A DNA stretch of 7,101 nucleotides from positions 1-7,101 of the forward strand of contig JBKGZW010000139.1 in the NCBI GenBank assembly GCA_046543225.1, read 5' to 3'. Within the stretch, counting starts at the first letter, position 1. Each line of letters starts with the position of its first letter. The DNA is from SKKL01 sp046543225 (lineage in GTDB: Bacteria > Actinomycetota > Acidimicrobiia > Acidimicrobiales > SKKL01). Below, piece by piece: positions 1 through 7,101 of this stretch. The notes under the pieces were generated by a model. It saw only the letters and a program-made list of their open reading frames with translations. It was not told where the DNA came from and ran no database searches. The position numbers were made by a program, and so were the translations under genes.

Positions 1-818
1 CGCCAGTAGGCGAGACGGTAGTTCTGGCGATCGAGGAACCGGTCGAGCGCGTCGACGTCGGCGTTGAGCGCGCGCACCTCGTCCCGTACCGCCTGGCCCA
101 CCGCCGGGTCGTCACCGGCCAGGCGCGCGAGCTGCTGGTACAGGACCTCCTTGTCGCGGTGCCGGGTCGCCACATCGGCGCCCGGCTCGCGGCTGAGCGA
201 GGGAAGGCGGGCCAACGAGCTGCCGATGAAGGCGAGATGGTCGGCTCCCGACGAGTCGCACCGCTCGGCCGCTCCCAGCAGGACCACGTCGAGCGAACGA
301 GGGGCCGAGGGCAGCACGTGGTCGTAGTAGCTGACGACGAAGCGCGACTCGGGACTCCACCCCACCGTGATCTCACCCCGTTCGAGGGCCCGGCCGTAGT
401 GGTCGCCGAGGATCGGCATCAGCACCCGGTTGCGCATCGACTCGCCTGGAGGATCCCAGTCGACGTCGAAGTGGCTGGCGAAGCGGCTCGACCGACCGTT
501 CTCCAACACGTCCCACCACCACCGGTTGCCGCGGGGACCGATCGCCATGTGGTTGGGGACCAGGTCGACGACCTGGCCGAGCCCCGCCTCGCCCAGCGCG
601 GCGACCATGCGACGGTGTCCCGCCTCGCCCCCGAGCTCGTCGTTGACCTTCGCGTGGTCGATGACGTCGTAGCCGTGGGTGCTGCCCGGCGCCGCCTGCA
701 GGTACGGCGAGGCGTACAGGTGGCTGACCCCGAGCGCCGCCAGGTAGTCAGCGACGGCGGCCGCGTCCTCGAAGCCGAACTCGGGCCGCAACTGGACCCG
801 GTAGGTGGCCCGCGGCAC
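1..818 (-). CDS. treY: Malto-oligosyltrehalose synthase TreY, N-terminal 272 residues (3' end outside window)
   Basis: TreY is a cytoplasmic GH13 enzyme. It isomerises the reducing-end alpha-1,4 bond of a maltodextrin to the alpha,alpha-1,1 bond of trehalose, giving maltooligosyl-trehalose for TreZ to cleave. The frame stays open from 818 to base 1. It shows YRVQL near residue 6, LGVSHLYASPYLQA (29-42), STHGYDV (46-52), DLVPNH (85-90, GH13 region I), WWWDVLENG (100-108), FDVDW (117-121) and QNYRLAYW at the edge, all typical of TreY. The nucleophile and acid/base regions lie off the window, so activity cannot be judged. The family is about 700-850 residues, so roughly a third is visible. GTG at 818 is chosen because GAGG (827-824) sits 5 bases upstream and the protein then begins V(M)-PRATYR. 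GTG at 824 is the alternative. The gene follows glgX with a 7-base gap, so co-transcription is likely. Confidence 0.93.
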   Translation of the reverse strand, partial: MPRATYRVQLRPEFGFEDAAAVADYLAALGVSHLYASPYLQAAPGSTHGYDVIDHAKVNDELGGEAGHRRMVAALGEAGLGQVVDLVPNHMAIGPRGNRWWWDVLENGRSSRFASHFDVDWDPPGESMRNRVLMPILGDHYGRALERGEITVGWSPESRFVVSYYDHVLPSAPRSLDVVLLGAAERCDSSGADHLAFIGSSLARLPSLSREPGADVATRHRDKEVLYQQLARLAGDDPAVGQAVRDEVRALNADVDALDRFLDRQNYRLAYW

Positions 819-825
819 GACCACC

Positions 826-2964
<2,139 letters not shown>

Positions 2965-2970
2965 GGCCCG

Positions 2971-2976
2971 ACGGTA
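2971..2976 (-). promoter_or_regulatory. Possible -10 element giving a leaderless glgX transcript
   Basis: TACCGT on the minus strand fits the actinobacterial -10 pattern TANNNT. It ends 6 bases before the ATG at 2964, the spacing expected if transcription starts at the A of the start codon. No Shine-Dalgarno sequence precedes that ATG, which is consistent with leaderless translation. No matching -35 box is seen, and such a hexamer can occur by chance. Confidence 0.3.
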
Positions 2977-3024
2977 CTGGCTCGGGCCCCGGGATGGACC
3001 CCGATGCTCCACCTCGCATCTGAC

Positions 3025-3028
3025 AGGA
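3025..3028 (+). promoter_or_regulatory. Ribosome binding site of the first ktrB
   Basis: AGGA lies 7 bases before the GTG at 3036. It supports that GTG as the start of the first channel subunit, because no other good start lies near the conserved N-terminus. Confidence 0.6.
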
Positions 3029-3035
3029 TTGCCCA

Positions 3036-4385
3036 GTGGCTCGCACAGGGTTCCTCGGGATCCGCATCAACCATCCGGCGCAGTTGGTCGTCGTCGCGTT
3101 CGTCGCCGCGATCGCCCTGGGGACCATCCTGTTGCTGGCCCCCTTCGCCACCGCCACCGGCGGGCGGCCCTCGGTGCTGACCGCGGTCTTCACCGCCACC
3201 TCGGCGGTGTGTGTCACCGGCCTGATCACCGTCGACACGGCCACCTACTGGTCCGGGTACGGCCAGGGTGTGATCCTGTTCCTCGTCCAGCTCGGCGGCT
3301 TCGGGATCATGACCATGGCCTCCTTCGCCGCGCTGTTCATCAGCCACAAGCTGCGCCTCCGCTCGCGGCTGATGACCCGCGTCGAGACCGGCGCTCTCGA
3401 TCTGGGCGACGTGCGGACGATCCTCATCGGGGTCGCCAAGTTCACCATCCTCTTCGAGGTCGTCGCCGCCGTCGCGCTCTCGGCCCGGTTCTGGATCGCC
3501 TACGACGAAGCCCTCCCACGAGCCCTGTGGCTGGGCGTCTTCCACGCCGTGTCCGCGTTCAACAACGCCGGGTTCGCCCTGTTCTCCGACAGCCTCGTCG
3601 GGTTCCTCGGCGACCCGATCATCCTCACGGTGGTGGCGGTCGCGGTGATCGCCGGTGGGCTGGGGTTCCCCGTGGTGATGGAGCTCCGGCGCGAACCGCT
3701 GCGCTGGCGTCGCTGGTCGCTGCACACCAAGTTGACCGTCTCCATGACCGTGGTCCTCCTCGTCGGCGGCACCATCGCCGTGTCGATCATCGAGTGGTCG
3801 AACCCGAACACCCTCGGAGCCCTGGCCTCGGGCGAGACCACCTCGGCCGGCTTCTTCAGCGCCGTCATGCCCCGCACCGCCGGGTTCAACGCCATCGACT
3901 ACGCGGAGGTGACCGAGTCGACCCACCTCATCACCATCTTGTTGATGTTCATCGGCGGCGGCGCGGCCGGCACCGCCGGGGGGATCAAGGTCACCACCGC
4001 CGCGGTCATCGTGTTGATGGTGTGGGCCGAGCTCCGGGGCGACCCCGACGTGAGCCGGTTCGGGCGTCGGGTGCCGGCGGTGGCCCAGCGCCAGGCGATC
4101 TCGGTGGTGCTGATCGGCCTCGCCGCGCTGTTCACCGGCAACCTGTTGCTCATCGGGTTCAGCGACTTCACCCTCAGCGAGACACTGTTCGAAGCCACCT
4201 CGGCGTTCGGTACCGTCGGGCTCTCCAACGGCATCACCGGACTGTTCGCCGCTCCCGCCCAGGTGGTCCTCGTCGCGCTCATGTTCCTCGGCCGTGTCGG
4301 CCCGCTCACCCTCGGCACCGCGCTGGTGCTGCGCGAGCGCGACCGGCTCTACCGGTTCCCCGAAGAACGACCGATCATCGGCTGA
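3036..4385 (+). CDS. ktrB: Potassium uptake channel subunit, KtrB/TrkH family, copy 1
   Basis: This integral membrane K+ translocation subunit works as a dimer on an RCK ring. The 449 residues match KtrB (about 445) better than TrkH (about 483). Four M1-P-M2 repeats are visible through their filter loops: TSAVCVTGL (55-63, filter G62), FNNAGF (175-180, G179), RTAGF (280-284, G283) and FGTVGLS (391-397, G395). The flexible gating loop FIGGGAAGTAGGIKVTT (305-321) in the third repeat and the conserved Arg of the fourth M2 helix (GR-VGPLT, R420) are present. WSLHTKL (227-233) is a conserved family motif between the second and third repeats. The C-terminus LYRFPEERPIIG is KtrB-like. It starts at GTG with a good ribosome binding site. 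It is first of three plus-strand genes; the next starts 3 bases after its stop. Nothing suggests inactivation. Na+ dependence and exact selectivity cannot be read from sequence. Confidence 0.94.
   Translation: MARTGFLGIRINHPAQLVVVAFVAAIALGTILLLAPFATATGGRPSVLTAVFTATSAVCVTGLITVDTATYWSGYGQGVILFLVQLGGFGIMTMASFAALFISHKLRLRSRLMTRVETGALDLGDVRTILIGVAKFTILFEVVAAVALSARFWIAYDEALPRALWLGVFHAVSAFNNAGFALFSDSLVGFLGDPIILTVVAVAVIAGGLGFPVVMELRREPLRWRRWSLHTKLTVSMTVVLLVGGTIAVSIIEWSNPNTLGALASGETTSAGFFSAVMPRTAGFNAIDYAEVTESTHLITILLMFIGGGAAGTAGGIKVTTAAVIVLMVWAELRGDPDVSRFGRRVPAVAQRQAISVVLIGLAALFTGNLLLIGFSDFTLSETLFEATSAFGTVGLSNGITGLFAAPAQVVLVALMFLGRVGPLTLGTALVLRERDRLYRFPEERPIIG
3555..3596 (+). repeat. 42-base exact direct repeat, copy 1 (second filter loop of first ktrB)
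   Basis: All 42 bases are identical to 4908-4949, including third codon positions. The stretch encodes residues 174-187 of the first channel gene, covering the FNNAGF filter loop and the start of the following helix. The bases on both sides differ. Both copies sit at the same codon numbers, so this is paralogous coding sequence rather than a mobile repeat. Confidence 0.95.
3975..3998 (+). repeat. 24-base exact direct repeat, copy 1 (gating loop of first ktrB)
   Basis: This stretch is identical to 5325-5348 and encodes AGGIKVTT (residues 314-321) in the gating loop of the third channel repeat. A second short match, 18 bases encoding MFIGGG, lies just upstream in both genes. Confidence 0.93.
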
Positions 4386-4388
4386 CCC

Positions 4389-5735
4389 ATGGCACGACAC
4401 AGCGTCCTCGGCATCCAATCCACCCCCGCCCGCCTGCTCGTGGCCATGTTCCTCCTCGTGCTCGTCGCGGGAACCGCGCTGTTGGCGATGCCGATCTCGA
4501 GCGTGGACGACGGCGGCGCCCCGCTCGTGCAGGCCCTGTTCACCGCCACGTCGGCGCTGACCGTCACCGGACTCGTCGTGGTCGACACCCCCACCTACTG
4601 GAGCACCTTCGGCAAGGGAGTGCTCGTGGTGCTGATCCAGCTCGGCGGGCTCGGCATCATCACCCTGGGCTCGCTCGCGGGACTGGTCGTGTCGCGACGG
4701 ATCGGGTTGCGGGGGCGACGGGTGGCCCAGGTCGAGACCGGCGGCAGCCTCGACCTCGGGGACATCGCCCGCGTCATCAAAGGCGTGCTGGTGGTCGCTG
4801 CCAGCGTCGAGGTCGTGCTGTTCGTCGCCCTCACCGCCACCTTCTGGTTGCGCCACGACGAGCCGTGGTGGCTCGCGATCGAGCTGGGTGGGTTCCACGC
4901 GGTGTCGGCGTTCAACAACGCCGGGTTCGCCCTGTTCTCCGACAGCCTCCAGGGCTTCGTCACCGATCCGTTCATCAACGTCATCGTCGCCGTCGCCGTC
5001 GTCGCAGGAGCGGTCGGGTTCCCCGTGCTCAACGACCTGCGCACCACGCCCAAGCGGCCACGCCGGTGGAGCATGCACACCAAGCTCACCCTCACCACCA
5101 CCGGCCTGATCCTGGTTGCGGGCGCGGTGGTGCTCCTCGTGTTCGAGTGGACCAACCCCGCGACCCTCGGCGGGCTCGACACCGGGCACAAGGTCCTCGC
5201 CAGCGGGTTCAACGCCACCATGCGCACCGCCGGGTTCTCGACGATCGACTACGGGGCCACCAACGAGACCACCCAGCTCGCCACGATCATCTCCATGTTC
5301 ATCGGCGGCGGCAGCGTGTCCGCAGCCGGGGGGATCAAGGTCACCACCATGGCACTGCTGGTGCTGGCGGTGTGGGCCGAGTACCGCGGCGACAGCGACG
5401 TCACCGCCTTCGGGCGCCGCATGCCCAGCACGCTCGTGCGCCAGGCCATCGCCGTGACGATCACCGTCGCCCTCGCCCAGCTCGCCGGCACCATGCTGCT
5501 GCTGGCCACCGGACCGTGGGAGCTGACCGAAGCACTCTTCGAAGCCACCTCGGCAGTGGGTATCGTCGGGTTGTCCACCGGCATCACCCCGGACCTCGAC
5601 CCCGAAGGAAAGCTCATCGTCATCATGTTGATGGTCCTCGGTCGTCTCGGCCCCCTGACCGTCGGCACCGCGCTCGTGCTCCGTGAGCGCGACCGCCTCT
5701 ACCGCTACCCACAGGAGCGTCCCTTCATTGGATGA
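4389..5735 (+). CDS. ktrB: Potassium uptake channel subunit, KtrB/TrkH family, copy 2 (tandem paralogue)
   Basis: This is a second K+ channel subunit, 448 residues, colinear with its neighbour and about half identical by eye. Filter loops are TSALTVTGL (54-62, G61), FNNAGF (175-180, G179), RTAGF (279-283, G282) and VGIVGLS (390-396, G394). The gating loop reads FIGGGSVSAAGGIKVTT (304-320) and the fourth-M2 Arg is R419 in GRLGPLT. It differs from copy 1 in the first filter (LTV for VCV), the fourth (GIVG for GTVG) and the gating loop (SVSA for AAGT). All filter glycines are kept, so it should conduct. ATG 4389 follows the first gene's TGA after 3 bases, with no strong ribosome binding site, so re-initiation by coupled ribosomes is likely. 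It may form homodimers or mix with copy 1; sequence cannot decide this. Confidence 0.94.
   Translation: MARHSVLGIQSTPARLLVAMFLLVLVAGTALLAMPISSVDDGGAPLVQALFTATSALTVTGLVVVDTPTYWSTFGKGVLVVLIQLGGLGIITLGSLAGLVVSRRIGLRGRRVAQVETGGSLDLGDIARVIKGVLVVAASVEVVLFVALTATFWLRHDEPWWLAIELGGFHAVSAFNNAGFALFSDSLQGFVTDPFINVIVAVAVVAGAVGFPVLNDLRTTPKRPRRWSMHTKLTLTTTGLILVAGAVVLLVFEWTNPATLGGLDTGHKVLASGFNATMRTAGFSTIDYGATNETTQLATIISMFIGGGSVSAAGGIKVTTMALLVLAVWAEYRGDSDVTAFGRRMPSTLVRQAIAVTITVALAQLAGTMLLLATGPWELTEALFEATSAVGIVGLSTGITPDLDPEGKLIVIMLMVLGRLGPLTVGTALVLRERDRLYRYPQERPFIG
4908..4949 (+). repeat. 42-base exact direct repeat, copy 2 (second filter loop of second ktrB)
   Basis: This is the partner of 3555-3596, offset by 1353 bases and in the same reading frame (residues 174-187 of the second channel gene). 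Exact pairing between the copies would allow homologous recombination to produce a single hybrid ktrB. Confidence 0.95.
5325..5348 (+). repeat. 24-base exact direct repeat, copy 2 (gating loop of second ktrB)
   Basis: This is the partner of 3975-3998. It encodes AGGIKVTT (residues 313-320) of the second channel gene, offset by 1350 bases because this protein is one residue shorter by that point. Confidence 0.93.
5713..5717 (+). promoter_or_regulatory. Ribosome binding site deciding the TTG start of ktrA
   Basis: AGGAG lies inside the last codons of the second ktrB, 10 bases before the TTG at 5728. It is the only good ribosome binding site near the beginning of the regulatory gene and favours TTG 5728 over GTG 5683 or GTG 5776. 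The ATG at 5732 has it at a similar distance but is in a different frame. Confidence 0.55.
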
Positions 5736-6444
5736 GAACTCCCCCCTACCCGCCCACACCGAGTGGCGGCCCGAGGTGCCCGTCGTCAGCGGCGAGTGGG
5801 ACGAGGTCCTGGTCATCGGCCTCGGCCGCTTCGGCAGCGCCCTCGGCCAGACCCTCGAGTACCTGGGCTACGAGGTCCTCGGGGTCGACACCGACCCTCG
5901 GGTCGTCCAGGAGCTGTCCACCGCTCTGACCCACGTCGTCGAGGCCGACTCCACCAACATCGCCGCGCTCCGCCAGCTGGGCGCGACCGACTTCCAGGCG
6001 GCAGTGGTCTGCATCGGCGGCGACATCGAGGCCAGCATCCTCACCACCGCGGCGCTCACCGACCTGAACATCCCCAACATCTGGGCCAAGGCCATCACCG
6101 AGTCCCACGGGCGGATCCTCAAGCGCGTCGGGGCCCACGCGGTGGTCTTCCCCGAGCACGACATGGGGGTGCGCGTGGCCCACATGGTCACCGGCCGCAT
6201 GATCGACTACATCGAGCTCGACGCCGGGTTCGCCCTCGTCGAGACGCTCGCCCCCTCCGAGACCTTCGGCAAGACGCTGATGGAGGCCAGCCTCCGGGCC
6301 AAGTACGAGGTCACCGTGGTGTGCATCAAGCCCGAGGGCGAGCCGTTCACCTACGCCACCCCCGACACCCTCATCAGCGACGGCGACATCTTGTTGGTCG
6401 CGGGCGAGACCAAGCACGTGGAGAAGTTCGCCAACCTCACCTGA
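5728..6444 (+). CDS. ktrA: Potassium uptake regulatory subunit with one RCK domain, KtrA/TrkA family
   Basis: This cytoplasmic gating subunit assembles as a ring on the membrane dimer and opens it in response to nucleotides. The 238 residues fit single-RCK KtrA (about 220), not two-domain TrkA (about 460). A short N-terminal stretch leads into an RCK_N Rossmann fold: VLVIGLGRFG (27-36) with GxGxxG, acidic D54 at the end of the second strand, and EADST (72-76). KRVGAHAVVFPEHDMG (132-147) follows; E143 corresponds to the cation-binding Glu described in Bacillus KtrA. From about residue 159 is an RCK_C domain (TFGKTLMEASLRAKYEVTVV, then DTLISDGDILLVAG). In Firmicutes KtrA this domain binds cyclic di-AMP, which is unproven here. 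The TTG start overlaps the second ktrB by 8 bases and follows AGGAG; GTG 5683 and GTG 5776 are alternatives. One KtrA must apparently serve both channel subunits unless another is encoded elsewhere. Confidence 0.92.
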   Translation: MDENSPLPAHTEWRPEVPVVSGEWDEVLVIGLGRFGSALGQTLEYLGYEVLGVDTDPRVVQELSTALTHVVEADSTNIAALRQLGATDFQAAVVCIGGDIEASILTTAALTDLNIPNIWAKAITESHGRILKRVGAHAVVFPEHDMGVRVAHMVTGRMIDYIELDAGFALVETLAPSETFGKTLMEASLRAKYEVTVVCIKPEGEPFTYATPDTLISDGDILLVAGETKHVEKFANLT

Positions 6445-6469
6445 GCCACCGGCACGGCGACGGCTGGGG
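6445..6469. other. Convergent gap between ktrA and the O-methyltransferase gene
   Basis: Only 25 bases separate the two stop codons. I find no intrinsic terminator: the best pairing is AGCC (6444-6447) with GGCT (6462-6465), four base pairs with a mismatched loop and no T-run on either side. Termination here may be Rho-dependent or the transcripts may overlap. Confidence 0.6.
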
Positions 6470-7101
6470 TCAGCGCTTGCGGGCCATGGTCAAGCCGTCT
6501 CCGAGGGGGAGCATCACGACCTCGACCCGGTGGTCGCCGGCCAGCGCGTCGTTGAACGCACGGATCGCCTCGGTGTCGTCGTCGGTGCGTGACCGGTCGA
6601 TGACCGCCCCACTCCAGAGCACGTTGTCGGCCAGTACCACCCCACCTGGTCGCATGCGGGCGATGATCGCCTCGTAGTAGTCCTGATAGCCGCCCTTGTC
6701 GGCGTCGATGAAGGCCAGGTCGACCGGCGGGTCGTCGGGCAGCGCCGCCAGGGTCTCCACCGCAGGGCCGAGGCGCAGCTCGATGCGATCGTCGATCCCG
6801 TCGCGCCGCCAGAACTCGCGGGCCACCGAGGTGAACTCGTCGCTGACGTCGCAGCACAGGAGCCGGCCGCGGTCGGGCAGGCCACGGGCGAGACAGATCG
6901 ACGAGTAGCCGGTGAAGGTGCCGACCTCGACCACGAAGGCCGGACGCATCAGCCGCACGAGCATCTCCATGAACGCGCCCTGCACCGGATCGATCTGCAT
7001 CCCGGCCACGCGACCGAACCGCTCCCGGGTGGTGTCGATGAGCGCTTGTTGCAGCTCGTCGGGCGGCGTGCCGTGGTCGACCAGGTACTGGTGCAGCTCG
7101 G
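6470..7101 (-). CDS. Class I SAM-dependent O-methyltransferase, CCoAOMT-like family (5' end outside window)
   Basis: This likely cytoplasmic enzyme would transfer a methyl group from S-adenosylmethionine to a hydroxyl, commonly of a catechol-type substrate, using a divalent metal. The real substrate is unknown. The frame is open from the right edge (first visible residues ELHQYLVDHGTPPDEL) to the stop at 6472-6470, with 209 residues visible of about 220 usual, so only a few N-terminal residues are missing. Visible motifs, numbered from the first complete codon, are MQIDPVQGAFMEML (34-47), the SAM loop VEVGTFTGYSS (57-67), CCDVS (82-86), metal-ligand region FIDADKGGY (130-138, D132) and ADNVLWSG (157-164, D158 and N159), and the C-terminal MLPLGDGLTMARKR. 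A start at GTG 7009 would cut off the conserved N-terminal helix and is not preferred. It converges with ktrA, 25 bases between stops, and has no evident functional link to it. Confidence 0.92.
   Translation of the reverse strand, partial: ELHQYLVDHGTPPDELQQALIDTTRERFGRVAGMQIDPVQGAFMEMLVRLMRPAFVVEVGTFTGYSSICLARGLPDRGRLLCCDVSDEFTSVAREFWRRDGIDDRIELRLGPAVETLAALPDDPPVDLAFIDADKGGYQDYYEAIIARMRPGGVVLADNVLWSGAVIDRSRTDDDTEAIRAFNDALAGDHRVEVVMLPLGDGLTMARKR

Larger units (their letters stand above)
2965..3035. promoter_or_regulatory. Divergent intergenic region between glgX and the ktrB operon
   Basis: This gap of 71 bases must hold the promoters for both the trehalose operon (leftward) and the potassium operon (rightward), unless transcription starts inside a flanking gene. 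I see no convincing -35/-10 pair for the rightward promoter. Weak inverted-repeat arms TCGGG (2982-2986) and CCCGA (3000-3004), separated by 13 bases, could be an operator but are too short to trust in such GC-rich DNA. No riboswitch-sized leader fits. Confidence 0.6.

Noticed and set aside
2982..3004. Inverted repeat TCGGG/CCCGA as an operator in the divergent gap
   Set aside because: Five-base arms in a GC-rich stretch are expected by chance. It is noted only as a weak candidate in the intergenic entry.
3555..4949. Mobile element or CRISPR-like interpretation of the direct repeats
   Set aside because: The repeats are in frame at equal codon positions in two paralogous genes, with no terminal inverted repeats, spacers or transposase.
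6445..6469. Bidirectional intrinsic terminator between ktrA and the methyltransferase gene
   Set aside because: Only a four-base-pair stem with mismatches can be drawn, and there is no T-run on either strand.

Overview
This high-GC window looks like chromosomal DNA of an actinobacterium. The codon third positions are strongly G/C, GTG and TTG starts occur, and the protein flavours fit that group. An acidimicrobial-type lineage is a guess from overall protein feel and was not tested. All the space is taken by six tightly packed genes, two of them cut by the window ends. There are no RNA genes, insertion sequences, CRISPR arrays or phage genes that I can support.

Left third, minus strand: glgX (2964 to 826), a glycogen/maltodextrin debranching enzyme, is followed directly by the first 272 codons of treY, malto-oligosyltrehalose synthase (818 to beyond base 1). 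Together they are the start of a treX-treY(-treZ) operon that converts glycogen or maltodextrin into trehalose. A treZ gene would be expected off the left edge.

Middle, plus strand: about 70 bases of intergenic DNA separate glgX from a divergent potassium-uptake operon. It holds two tandem KtrB/TrkH-type channel subunits (3036-4385 and 4389-5735), 3 bases apart. A single-RCK regulatory subunit of KtrA/TrkA type (5728-6444) follows and overlaps the second channel gene by 8 bases. The two channel genes are clear paralogues and share exact nucleotide repeats over the second filter loop and the gating loop.

Right end, minus strand: a class I SAM-dependent O-methyltransferase of the CCoAOMT-like (Methyltransf_3) family, convergent with ktrA and cut at its 5' end by the window edge.

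Taken together, the divergent arrangement joins two classic arms of osmoadaptation, potassium import and synthesis of the compatible solute trehalose, around one short shared regulatory gap. All families are known. The less ordinary points are the doubled KtrB with one KtrA, the exact repeats between the copies, and the divergent pairing with a trehalose operon. I do not see a demonstrably new class of system.
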